This document shows positions 1-7,207 of a stretch of DNA of 49,060 nucleotides, piece by piece. The notes beneath the pieces were generated by a model that saw nothing but the letters and a program-made list of their open reading frames with translations, was not told the DNA's origin and ran no database searches. The stretch is from UBA4735 sp036569845 (GTDB lineage Bacteria; Chloroflexota; Limnocylindria; P2-11E), in assembly GCA_036569845.1 (NCBI GenBank), contig DATCPY010000004.1:1-49060 (forward strand), given 5' to 3'. The translations under genes were made by a program, and so were the position numbers. The first letter of the stretch is position 1. Each line of letters starts with the position of its first letter.

Positions 1-150
1 TTCATCATCGTCGCGTTCGTGGTGTTCCTCCTCGCGAAGGCGCTCATCAAGCCCGCGCCACCGGAGCGGGAATGCCCGTACTGCGCAATGACGATCCCCA
101 AGGCTGCTTCGCGTTGCCCGCAGTGCACCAGCCAGCTGACCGCGGCCTGA
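1..150 (+). CDS. mscL: Large-conductance mechanosensitive channel MscL, C-terminal end (partial)
   Basis: Only the last 49 codons are inside the window; the reading frame is open from base 1 to the TGA at 148-150. The fragment shows the end of a hydrophobic helix (FIIVAFVVFLLAKAL), a short charged linker, and then a compact zinc-ribbon-like tail with two CxxC pairs (CPYC and CPQC). This TM2-plus-zinc-ribbon ending is the form of MscL seen in many actinobacteria and Chloroflexota. MscL is an inner-membrane channel that opens under hypo-osmotic stress. The gene converges with the histidine kinase that ends at 213; I see no convincing terminator in the 62 bp between them. Assignment rests on a short fragment. 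Confidence 0.75.
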   Translation, partial: FIIVAFVVFLLAKALIKPAPPERECPYCAMTIPKAASRCPQCTSQLTAA

Positions 151-212
151 CGACCAGGGTCTCCACGCCCGCAGCGTTCGGATGACGATCCCGCTGTCTC
201 GGAGACTCCCCG

Positions 213-2072
213 CTAGACCTTGGTCGCGGTCCGCTCCGGCGCGACCGTGGGTCCCGCCGCGACCGCGATCGTGAACGAGAAGGTGCTGCCGCGGCCAGGG
301 GTGCTCTCGAGCCAGATCCGGCCGCCCTGGAGCTCGACGAGCTTCTTCGCGATCGCGAGGCCGAGGCCGGTCCCGCCGAACTGACGGGTCGTACTTGCGT
401 CTTCCTGGCGGAACTCGTCGAAGATGTACCCCTGGGCCTCGGGCGCGATCCCGATCCCCGTATCCGTGACGCTCACCACGATCTCGCCGACACCGGCGTG
501 CGCGCCGATCGTTATCAAGCCCCTCTCGGTGAACTTGACCGCGTTCGCGACGAGGTTCGTGAGGATCTGATCGAAGCGCTGCGGGTCCGCCGACGCGGCC
601 GGCAGATCCCGCGGCATGTCGAGGCTGATCGCGATGCCCTTCGCCTCGGCCGTCGGACGGATCAGGTCAACGACCTTCGCAGCGGCGAGCTCGACGAAGA
701 CGGACTTTCGCTCGATCTCCATGCGCCCAGCCTCGATCTTCGCGATGTCCAGCAGGCCGTTGATCAGCCCGAGCAGGGTCGAACCGGCGGTCGTGACCCG
801 CCGGAGGTCGGTGACCTGCTGCTCGGTCAGACTCCCGTCGATCCCGTCGAGCATCAGCTGGCTGTACCCGATGATGGCGTTGAGCGGTGTCCGCAGCTCG
901 TGGCTCATGTTCGCGAGGAACTCGCTCTTCAGGCGGTTCGCGCGAGACAGCTCGACGTTCGTATTCTCGAGGTCGGCGTTCGCGCGTTCCAGCTCGCGAT
1001 TGGTGCTCTCGAGCGCCGCTTCACGGTCGCGAAGGGCCGTGACCATGGCGGAAAAGCCGGCCTGCAGCCGGCCGATCTCATCCGGCGCGCCCTGTCCGAC
1101 GACGACGGACCGCTCGCCCCGCACGATCCGGTCCGTGGTGCCGGCCAATGCGGTGAGCGGCGCCGTGAGGCTGCGCGCGAGCCGGAACGCGTACGTCGCG
1201 CTCGCGAATCCGAGCAGGAGCAGCAGCGCGACAAAGGCGCCGCCCAGGAACCGCTGGGAGTCGTCGAGTGGCGCGAGCGGCACGAGCACAGCGAGCAGCG
1301 CGTCAGACACGTTATGCGTGAGAAGCACGCTGAAGGTACCCAGGTAGTGCCGGCCGCCGACCGACAGCTGTCTGGTGATCTGCGCGTCCGGGGTCAGGTT
1401 CGCTTCCGTCAAGGTCGGAAAGCTCGCCGCGGTCAGGCTGGCGAGGGTCGTCGCCCGAATGTCAGAGCCAAGAAGGATCGCGACCTCCGCGTCGGTGCGC
1501 TGCTTGATCGTCGTTAGGACACTCGTGTCGAGGGCGACCCCCGCCTCAACGAAGCCGATCGGCTTGCCGGCGTTGCCTCGGATGACGGAGATCGCGTGCA
1601 CCATGAGGCCGGTCGCCTCGTCCTCGACCACCCAGGCCTCCTCGGCCCGGATGCCCGCCCGCCGGACCAGCTCCGGCGGCAAGGTGGCGCCAGTGGGAAA
1701 GTCCTGCGCGGCGCCGATGACCGCTCCGGCGGGCGATGCGACATTGAGGAAGTCCAGACGCAGCCGGACCTTCACCGGCAGCAGGTACGTCGCGAACTGG
1801 CCCGGGGTCGCGCCGCTCTCGACGAGCTGGCTGACATCGGGCAGTCCGGCGATCGTCGCGGCGGCGTTCCCGGCAAGGCTGACCCGGTCGCCGACGCCCC
1901 GGTCGGCGCTCGCAGTGAGGTTCTGCGCCTCCTGCTCGAAGCGGGAGACGATCAGCTGATTCGAGATCAGGAACGCCGGGAGCGCGAATGCGACGAGCGC
2001 GAGCGCGGTCCATCCGACCGTCCGGCTGACCAGGCGGCGCAGCAGGCCGGGCCGGACGAGCTGGCGGATCAC
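213..2072 (-). CDS. Membrane sensor histidine kinase (extracytoplasmic sensor, HAMP, HisKA, HATPase)
   Basis: A 619-residue kinase. TM1 spans about residues 21-41, an extracytoplasmic sensor of about 230 residues follows (likely Cache-like), then TM2 about 275-297, HAMP about 297-350, a short coiled coil, HisKA with the phospho-accepting His391 in SHELRTPLN, and a HATPase domain with an N box near 501-515, DTGIGI at 537 and GTGLGL at 567. There is no receiver domain. The start is GTG and overlaps the stop of the PstS-like lipoprotein gene as GTGA, so the two are translationally coupled. Upstream in the same unit are a lone receiver and a Crp/Fnr regulator, so the receiver at 3025-3441 is the natural phosphotransfer partner (inference). 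The sensed ligand is unknown. Confidence 0.9.
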   Translation of the reverse strand: MIRQLVRPGLLRRLVSRTVGWTALALVAFALPAFLISNQLIVSRFEQEAQNLTASADRGVGDRVSLAGNAAATIAGLPDVSQLVESGATPGQFATYLLPVKVRLRLDFLNVASPAGAVIGAAQDFPTGATLPPELVRRAGIRAEEAWVVEDEATGLMVHAISVIRGNAGKPIGFVEAGVALDTSVLTTIKQRTDAEVAILLGSDIRATTLASLTAASFPTLTEANLTPDAQITRQLSVGGRHYLGTFSVLLTHNVSDALLAVLVPLAPLDDSQRFLGGAFVALLLLLGFASATYAFRLARSLTAPLTALAGTTDRIVRGERSVVVGQGAPDEIGRLQAGFSAMVTALRDREAALESTNRELERANADLENTNVELSRANRLKSEFLANMSHELRTPLNAIIGYSQLMLDGIDGSLTEQQVTDLRRVTTAGSTLLGLINGLLDIAKIEAGRMEIERKSVFVELAAAKVVDLIRPTAEAKGIAISLDMPRDLPAASADPQRFDQILTNLVANAVKFTERGLITIGAHAGVGEIVVSVTDTGIGIAPEAQGYIFDEFRQEDASTTRQFGGTGLGLAIAKKLVELQGGRIWLESTPGRGSTFSFTIAVAAGPTVAPERTATKV

Positions 2073-2926
2073 TTGCTCTCGAGGAGCTTCTGGCCCTCTG
2101 CGGTCTTCGCGAACTCCACGAGCGCGGCGATCGCCGGCATCAGAGTCTTGGCCGACGCGCTGTAGACCATGTACAGCGGGCGGCGCATCGGGTAGGCGCC
2201 GCTCGTCAGGTCCGCGATCGTCGGTGCGACGCCGTTCACCTTGAGCAGCTTGATCTTCGGATCGGCGAGCGTCTTCGCGGTGATCGTGAGCATGCTGACG
2301 CCATCCTGGAACGAGTACAGCGATTTCAACGTGGAATCGGCGCTATCGACCGGTGTGTAGTCGGCGCGGTACGCGGGCTTGCCGTCGAAGATGTACTGGT
2401 CGAAGATCTGGCGGGTCGCGGCGGTCGGCTCGCGGACGAACACCTTGATCTCGCCCGGGGTGCCGCCGACCTGCGACCAGTTGGTGATCTGCCCAGCGAA
2501 GATCGCGCGGACCTGGTCCTTCGTGAGATCCGAGATCGAGTGCCCGGCGCTCACCGCGACCCCCGTGCCCGAGACGCCGATCTGCAGTAGCGCGACGGCC
2601 TGCTTCTCCGCGGCCGACATCTCGCGGCTCACGCCGCCGAGCTCGGCCTCGTTGCGCTGGACCGACGCGATCGCGGCGTCCGACCCGACGTTCTCGATGT
2701 CCCAGAGGACGCCGGGGTGCAGCTCCGTGAACCGGGTCGTGAGCTTGGTGATCGCCGGGATCGTTCCGCCGCCACCGCTGACCCGGTACCGGCCGCTCAA
2801 TGGGTCGACCTGGCTCTTGGTGGCGGGGGCGCCGCAGGCGCTCGCCGCGATCGCGAGGATGACCGCGAGGCACACGAGCCTGGCGAGCGCGGAGGACCGC
2901 TGGTTGGTGGAGGTTTTGGTATTCAT
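2069..2926 (-). CDS. PstS-like phosphate-family substrate-binding lipoprotein
   Basis: About 285 residues. I chose the ATG at 2924-2926 because a hydrophobic signal segment follows it closely and ends in a lipobox-like ASAC, predicting a lipoprotein; an upstream in-frame start would only add a hydrophilic leader. The mature part has PstS-type features: a SGGGGT loop near the start, the GSDAAI segment, GVSGTGVAVSAG, and the INWSQVGG block typical of phosphate binding proteins. The usual SGTR phosphate loop is replaced by TAATR, so the ligand may not be phosphate. No pstC, pstA or pstB lies nearby; instead the gene overlaps a histidine kinase by 4 bp. This suggests a role as a sensing subunit rather than in transport (inference). 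Confidence 0.8.
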   Translation of the reverse strand: MNTKTSTNQRSSALARLVCLAVILAIAASACGAPATKSQVDPLSGRYRVSGGGGTIPAITKLTTRFTELHPGVLWDIENVGSDAAIASVQRNEAELGGVSREMSAAEKQAVALLQIGVSGTGVAVSAGHSISDLTKDQVRAIFAGQITNWSQVGGTPGEIKVFVREPTAATRQIFDQYIFDGKPAYRADYTPVDSADSTLKSLYSFQDGVSMLTITAKTLADPKIKLLKVNGVAPTIADLTSGAYPMRRPLYMVYSASAKTLMPAIAALVEFAKTAEGQKLLESK

Positions 2927-3024
2927 GTGGCCCCGATTCTTGACCTCCGGCCGGCCTACGTCAGTCACCCTTTCGGGGGTGAATCGCGCGGTCGACCATC
3001 GCGACGCGCTGCGTGCCGGGCCGG

Positions 3025-3441
3025 CTAGCGGCGGATCTCCGTCTCGGCGGGCTCGTCGGCGCGTGACGCGAGGACGTTGCGGACGCGTTCGAGGAGCTCG
3101 TCGAGCTCGAATGGCTTCGTGACGTAGTCCGCCGCGCCGAGCTCGGTCGCGTAGAGGCGCTCGGAGAGGCCGAAGATCGCGGTCACGACGATGACCGGCA
3201 GGTGGCCGATCCGGCCGTCCGCGCGCAGCTCGCGCAGGACGCTGAAGCCGTCGCGCCGCGGCATCATGAGGTCGAGGATCATCGCCGACGGATTGAGCTG
3301 ATCGACGAGGCGCATCGCCTGGTCGCCGTCGCGCGCGAGCTTCGCATCGAGGCCTTCGTCCTTGAGGAAGGTCACGATGGTGTCGCCGAGGTCGGGATCG
3401 TCCTCGACGACGAGCACAAGCGGCTTGCGCAGCCGGGCCAC
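3025..3441 (-). CDS. Single-domain response regulator (receiver only)
   Basis: A 138-residue CheY-like receiver. It has the acidic pair (VVEDD), the phospho-acceptor Asp in MILDLMMP, the conserved Thr in VVVTA and the Lys in YVTKPF. There is no output domain; the C-terminus is a short charged tail. The start chosen is GTG at 3439-3441, two bases after the stop of the Crp/Fnr gene; longer frames upstream run through that gene and are spurious. It sits between the Crp/Fnr gene and the PstS-like/histidine kinase pair, so it is probably the kinase's phosphotransfer target, or acts through protein contacts with another regulator (inference). Confidence 0.9.
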   Translation of the reverse strand: MARLRKPLVLVVEDDPDLGDTIVTFLKDEGLDAKLARDGDQAMRLVDQLNPSAMILDLMMPRRDGFSVLRELRADGRIGHLPVIVVTAIFGLSERLYATELGAADYVTKPFELDELLERVRNVLASRADEPAETEIRR

Positions 3442-3443
3442 CG

Positions 3444-4130
3444 CTAGACCCGGATCTCTTTCGCGAGCTTTTCGGGGTCGCGGATCGCGATCTTCCGGCG
3501 ACGGATGCTGATGAGATCGCGGCGCTCGAGGTCGCCGAGGACGCGGTTCACCGAGACGCGCGAGGCGCCAGTGAATGCCGCCAGCTCGTCCTGCGTCAAC
3601 GTGAGCTCCAGCTCTCCCGACCCACCGGTCCCGTTCACCTGGGCCAGGTCCAGCAGATATTTGGCCACCCGGCTCGGGACGTCCAGAAAGATGAGGTCCT
3701 CGACCCGGTCGGACAGCCGCCGGACGGTCTTCGCCAGGGCCTCGAACACCACTTTGGTGGCGGCTGGGTGGGCTTCCACGAAGGCCAGGAAGTCCTCCCC
3801 CGCCAGCAGGGCGCAACGGGTGTCTTCCAGGGCGGTGGCCGTCGCCGACCGTGGGCTGTGGTCAAAGAGCGCCAGCTCGCCGAAGAACTCACCGCCGCGC
3901 AACAGTGCGACCAGTGCCTCCTGCCCGAACTCCCCCGGGAGCGCGATCTTCACCGCGCCTTCGAGGACGACGTAGAAGTGCTGGCCCGGGTCGTCCTTTC
4001 GGAAGATCGTGTCGCCGCGCTTGAACGCCTTCTGGCGCATGCGCTCGGCGAGCCCGCCGAGCTCGGCGTCGGAGAGCTTCGCGAAGAGCGGCACGCGCTT
4101 CAGGTATTGGATGAGCTGGACGTCCGGCAT
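3444..4130 (-). CDS. Crp/Fnr-family transcriptional regulator
   Basis: 228 residues from the ATG at 4128-4130. The N-terminal half is a cyclic-nucleotide-binding-like beta barrel (FYVVLEGAVKI, GGEFFGELALFDHSPRSATATALED), which contains the phosphate-binding-cassette pattern GELALFD..PRSATA, so cyclic nucleotide binding is plausible. A long dimer helix follows, and the C-terminus is a winged helix with TQDELAAFTGASRVSVNRVLGDLE as recognition region. No N-terminal cysteine cluster is visible, so an FNR-type iron-sulfur sensor is unlikely. It is divergent from the gene at 4179, with 48 bp between them, and is the first gene of the regulator/receiver/PstS-like/kinase unit. A cyclase-domain protein that could supply cNMP lies at 47439-48773. 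Confidence 0.93.
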   Translation of the reverse strand: MPDVQLIQYLKRVPLFAKLSDAELGGLAERMRQKAFKRGDTIFRKDDPGQHFYVVLEGAVKIALPGEFGQEALVALLRGGEFFGELALFDHSPRSATATALEDTRCALLAGEDFLAFVEAHPAATKVVFEALAKTVRRLSDRVEDLIFLDVPSRVAKYLLDLAQVNGTGGSGELELTLTQDELAAFTGASRVSVNRVLGDLERRDLISIRRRKIAIRDPEKLAKEIRV

Positions 4131-4178
4131 GAGCGGAACGCTAACCCCACTTGACGGCCAACGCATCATTTGCGGTCC

Positions 4179-5174
4179 ATGGACGAGGTGTACATCTCGG
4201 GCGCGCTGACGGCGATCGCCGACGGCGCGCGGGCGCGCGTCTTCTACGAGCTGCTCGCTGAGATCGTGAGCGAGTGCGGCCTGCGCCCCTACTTGCCCCA
4301 TCAGTCGACGGACCCGATCGCCGCGCCGGACCTCGATCCGCGCAGCGTCTATCTGATCGACCGCGCGCGCGTCGAACGCAGTGGGCTGCTCATCGCGTAC
4401 GCCGGAGCGCCCTCGTTCGGCGTCGGCATCGAGGTGGAGATCGCGCGGGAGCGCGGGATCCCGGTGATCCTGGTGGCCGAGCGCGACCGCACCGTGTCGC
4501 GCATCCTGCTCGGCTCGCCGGCGGTCGTCGACGTGGTCCGGTTCACCGATCTCGCCCTGCTGCGCGATGCACTCGGCGAAGCGATCGCGCGCGCGACGAA
4601 GACCCCGCTCGACCGAGCGCCCGATGCCGTGGTCCAGCGATTCCTCGGAAGCCTGGGCGCCGCACGCCAGCTGCCCGAGGCGGAGGTCGCGGCGCTCCTC
4701 CGCGTCGCCGACCTCGACGGCGATCCGGCGAGCGCGATCCGCAAAGCGATCGCCGACGGCAAGCTGTTCGGCGCCGGGCTGCGCGACCTCGTCGGGCGCC
4801 ACGCGCTCCGGGGGGCCGACCTCGCAGCCTTCGTGCTGCACGACATCTTGGAGCGGCCGTTCGCGGAGATCGCTCGCACGCTCGGCGCCGATCCCCGGGC
4901 GATGCGCCGGCGGCTGGAGCAAGCCAGGCTCAAGCTGCAGCTGCCCGCTGACGCGGACCTCGCGGTCATAGGACAATGGCTCGTGACCGAGCTCATCGCG
5001 CCCCCGACGCGCGCGCTGCAGCTCCATCTCTTCGGCAACTCGAATAGGACGGCCCTCGCGGCGGATGCCGACCGGGGCCAGGGCGATAAGGAGCACGATG
5101 AGCAAGGGCCAACGGAAGCAGAAGACCACCGGCAAGCTGGGCTGGCGGTCGAAGAAGGCGAACCACGGGCGTAA
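4179..5174 (+). CDS. Deoxyribosyltransferase-fold protein fused to a sigma-region-4-like HTH
   Basis: About 331 residues from the ATG at 4179; a TTG nine bases upstream is a less likely start. Residues 1-130 look like the nucleoside 2-deoxyribosyltransferase fold: YISGAL at the N-terminus, a SVYLIDRARVERSGLLIAY segment, then a G-x-G-I-E-x-E-I-A motif and a strand IPVILVAE. Residues about 150-265 are helical and contain a stretch resembling ECF sigma region 4 (LAAFVLHDILERPFAEIARTLGADPRAMRRRLEQAR). Such a pairing would link a nucleotide or ADP-ribose-like ligand to DNA binding (inference). The last 40 or so residues are low-complexity, charged, and overlap the mini-gene at 5098 in another frame, so the true C-terminus may be poorly conserved. 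No name can be given. Confidence 0.65.
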   Translation: MDEVYISGALTAIADGARARVFYELLAEIVSECGLRPYLPHQSTDPIAAPDLDPRSVYLIDRARVERSGLLIAYAGAPSFGVGIEVEIARERGIPVILVAERDRTVSRILLGSPAVVDVVRFTDLALLRDALGEAIARATKTPLDRAPDAVVQRFLGSLGAARQLPEAEVAALLRVADLDGDPASAIRKAIADGKLFGAGLRDLVGRHALRGADLAAFVLHDILERPFAEIARTLGADPRAMRRRLEQARLKLQLPADADLAVIGQWLVTELIAPPTRALQLHLFGNSNRTALAADADRGQGDKEHDEQGPTEAEDHRQAGLAVEEGEPRA

Positions 5175-5205
5175 GCCCGGAATGGGTCGCGGCAAGCGCA
5201 ACTAG
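5098..5205 (+). CDS. Small basic protein resembling ribosomal protein bL37
   Basis: A 35-codon ORF beginning ATG AGC AAG and ending TAG at 5203-5205. It has a textbook Shine-Dalgarno AAGGAG at 5088-5093, four bases before the ATG. The product is almost entirely Lys, Arg and Gly, and carries the run SKKANHGRKPG. From memory, the 24-residue mycobacterial ribosomal protein bL37 has a closely similar KANHGKRP motif, so this is probably a bL37-type structural protein of the large ribosomal subunit. The gene lies inside the 3' end of the preceding ORF in a different frame and is followed 24 bp later by a strong terminator, as expected for a highly expressed short gene. The bL37 link is recalled, not computed. 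Confidence 0.65.
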   Translation: MSKGQRKQKTTGKLGWRSKKANHGRKPGMGRGKRN

Positions 5206-5229
5206 CGCGGAGTGAGCTGATCTGAATTG

Positions 5230-5260
5230 AAAGGAGCCGCCCCGATCGGGCGGCTCCTTT
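5230..5260. terminator. Two-way intrinsic terminator
   Basis: A perfect 13-bp GC-rich stem (5230-5242 pairing with 5248-5260) with a five-base loop. The arms begin AAA and end TTT, so each strand ends in a short T run. It lies between the plus-strand bL37-like gene (ending 5205) and the minus-strand H1-like gene (ending 5279), and can stop transcription from both sides. Confidence 0.88.
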
Positions 5261-5278
5261 GTATTCATGCGGATGAGG

Positions 5279-5677
5279 TCACTTGCGCTTGCGGGTGCTC
5301 TTCTTCCGCCCGGTGGTCTTGCGCGCGGTGGTCTTCTTCGTCTTTTTGCGCGCGCCGGTGCTCTTGCGGGCAGTCGTCTTCTTCCGTCCGGTGCTCTTCC
5401 GGGCGGTCGTCTTCTTCCGTCCGGTGCTCTTCCGGGCGGTGGTCTTCTTGCGTCCGGTCGTCTTCTTCGTCGTCTTGCGTCCGGTCGTCTTGCGCGCCGT
5501 CGTCTTCTTCCGACCGCCGCCGCTACGCGTCGTCTTCTTGGGACCGCCACCGCTCGTGCCGCTCGATGCGGGCATCGGCGTCGGCGGCGGGGGCGTGCCC
5601 GGAAGCGGTACTGGCCAGCTCGACGCCGGCTCCTGCTGGGACCCGGACCACGTGTCGCCGCGATTGCCCTGTTCCAT
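5279..5677 (-). CDS. Lysine-rich histone-H1-like DNA-binding protein
   Basis: 132 residues. The start is the ATG at 5675-5677, preceded by GGTGGAGG with a five-base spacer; a GTG 12 bases upstream overlaps that ribosome-binding site and is rejected. Residues 1-50 are Pro/Ser/Gly-rich and non-basic; from about residue 51 the chain is almost only Lys, Arg, Thr, Ala, Gly and Ser, in KKTTARK/STGRKK repeats. This is the composition of bacterial H1-like proteins that bind DNA without a folded domain and compact the nucleoid. Three 33-bp units encode the regular part. It follows the peptidase gene after 96 bp and ends at the two-way terminator. The repeat number probably varies between strains. Confidence 0.8.
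   Translation of the reverse strand: MEQGNRGDTWSGSQQEPASSWPVPLPGTPPPPTPMPASSGTSGGGPKKTTRSGGGRKKTTARKTTGRKTTKKTTGRKKTTARKSTGRKKTTARKSTGRKKTTARKSTGARKKTKKTTARKTTGRKKSTRKRK
5358..5456. repeat. Three tandem 33-bp coding repeats in the H1-like gene
   Basis: Units at 5358-5390, 5391-5423 and 5424-5456, each encoding an 11-residue STGRKKTTARK-type block on the minus strand. The three units differ at only a few bases, so recent slippage or unequal recombination is likely. More degenerate copies extend on both sides. Confidence 0.85.
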
Positions 5678-5773
5678 TTGGACCTCCACCTATTGATGCG
5701 CCAGAGACGAGTGGCATACCGCGTTCTGCGCATCGTCGCAAGCGACGATCGTCCATCTCGTCGTCTTCGATGA

Positions 5774-7207
5774 CTATTGGCTGCAGCTTCGTTGCGCGAC
5801 CGACGTCGGATCGCCGAGGACGAGCACCTGCTGGGCGTGTTCTCCGGTGTCGGCCGTTACGTCCAGGACGTACGACCCGGCCTGCATCGGGGTCCCGAGC
5901 GTGCCGGTATACACGCCGTACCGATCGGTCACCACCCGGAACGCGTAGCGCTGGCCCTGCCCATCGACCGTCACGGCTGTGCTGTTCTGGGGGCGGAAGC
6001 CGTAGGCGATCCAGATGCGCAGGCCATCCGATCGGGCGGCGGAGACGAAGATCCCCTGCTTGCAGTCCGCGAGCGCGCGCCCGGGTAGCTCGATGACGAA
6101 TCGCGCAAGGGACTCCGTGAGGGCACCCTCGATCGCCGCCGCCGGCAGCGTGCCTGCGCCGATGCGCTCGAGCATCGCGACGACCGCCTCAAGCCCGATG
6201 CGCTCTTCGACGACCCGGACGGCCTCGGCCGCGACGCCATAGGCGTGCCCGCCGTAGTCCGTGTTGTTCTGGAGCCACGACCGGTCGTCGCCGAGGATCG
6301 TGAGCACGGCCGGGTCGTTCTCGAGGATCGACAGCGCGGTGGCGCGGTCGATGCCGAAGGGGTCGCGGCCTTCGACCAGCGTCGCCAGGCCCTCGTCCAG
6401 CCACGCGGGCACGCCGTCCCCCGCCAGACGGTGGATCGCGACGTGGGCCAGCTCGTGGCGGAAGATCGTCGTCTTTCCAGCGTTCAGGACGCTCTCGCCG
6501 TTGATCGCGACGGCGTCGATCCCTGCGAGCGTCACCCCGCCGGTCTGCCGGGCAAGGAGCGCGGCGCTCTCCGCGGAGAACCCGAACTGCCGCTCGAGCG
6601 CCGACGCGAACGACGCCCGGGAGCTGAACAGGAAGACCGCGGGCGGATCGCCGAACGGTCGGCCGAAGTACGCCTCCACCGTAGCCGCGTCCGCGACCAG
6701 CGTCGCCAGGATCGCCTCAGCCACGGCGGTCGACATCGTTGTCTCGGTCCAGAGCTCGACCGCGCCGGTGCCGGTCCGGCGGAAATCCGGGCCGAGCCGC
6801 TGCCGGAGAAGGACGAGCGCGACCTCGCGCTGCAACGCGCGGGTGGACGTGCCGCCGGCCGGTGGCGAGAGACAGAAGGCCGGCGCATCGGTCGCGGCCA
6901 GCTGCGCGCAGGCGTCTTGGCGACGGGCGAGCAGCAGCGTCGGGTCGGTGGTGCCGGCCGCGGCCGGGAGCGCGAGGCAGAACGACGCGAGCGCCGCGGG
7001 GTCCTCGCATGGCCGGGCCTGGTCGATGAGCCGGGTCGGCGCGGCGTCAGGTGAGCGGAACGGCGGCAGGGTCGCGCAGAAGCTGAAGGCGGCCGACGCA
7101 CAGGCCGGCGACGCGGCCGGAAGTGGCAGGCGGGGCCCGATCCAGACGAGCAGCGCGGCGGCGACGGCTACCGCGACGAGGACCGCGGCGAGCCGCGTGG
7201 GCCTCAG
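5774..7207 (-). CDS. Secreted or membrane-anchored gluzincin (peptidase-MA-like)
   Basis: About 477 residues. The zinc-binding HELAH is at residues 251-255 and the third ligand Glu at 272 within DEGLAT, giving the HExxH-x(16)-E spacing of gluzincins. The N-terminus reads M/L-RPTRLAAVLVAVAVAAALLVW, a typical signal peptide or anchor. A Cys-rich region of about 90 residues follows, then the catalytic domain, then a beta-rich C-terminal domain of about 100 residues. No ATG, GTG or TTG precedes the signal segment, and the only plausible start is the CTG at 7205-7207, overlapping the upstream TGA as CTGA. It is the last gene of the signalling operon, so it may be an envelope effector of that pathway (inference). 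Confidence 0.8.
   Translation of the reverse strand: MRPTRLAAVLVAVAVAAALLVWIGPRLPLPAASPACASAAFSFCATLPPFRSPDAAPTRLIDQARPCEDPAALASFCLALPAAAGTTDPTLLLARRQDACAQLAATDAPAFCLSPPAGGTSTRALQREVALVLLRQRLGPDFRRTGTGAVELWTETTMSTAVAEAILATLVADAATVEAYFGRPFGDPPAVFLFSSRASFASALERQFGFSAESAALLARQTGGVTLAGIDAVAINGESVLNAGKTTIFRHELAHVAIHRLAGDGVPAWLDEGLATLVEGRDPFGIDRATALSILENDPAVLTILGDDRSWLQNNTDYGGHAYGVAAEAVRVVEERIGLEAVVAMLERIGAGTLPAAAIEGALTESLARFVIELPGRALADCKQGIFVSAARSDGLRIWIAYGFRPQNSTAVTVDGQGQRYAFRVVTDRYGVYTGTLGTPMQAGSYVLDVTADTGEHAQQVLVLGDPTSVAQRSCSQ

Noticed and set aside
2965..2982. A TCACCC/GGGTGA hairpin before the PstS-like gene
   Set aside because: A 6-bp stem with no conserved riboswitch or operator pattern that I can recognise.
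4131..5201. An N-terminal extension of the Crp/Fnr frame of about 350 codons
   Set aside because: It runs antisense to the gene at 4179 and has low-complexity composition; the family length is met from 4130.
5732..5749. A perfect 8-bp inverted repeat upstream of the H1-like gene
   Set aside because: The loop is only two bases and no T run follows on either strand, so it is not called as a terminator.
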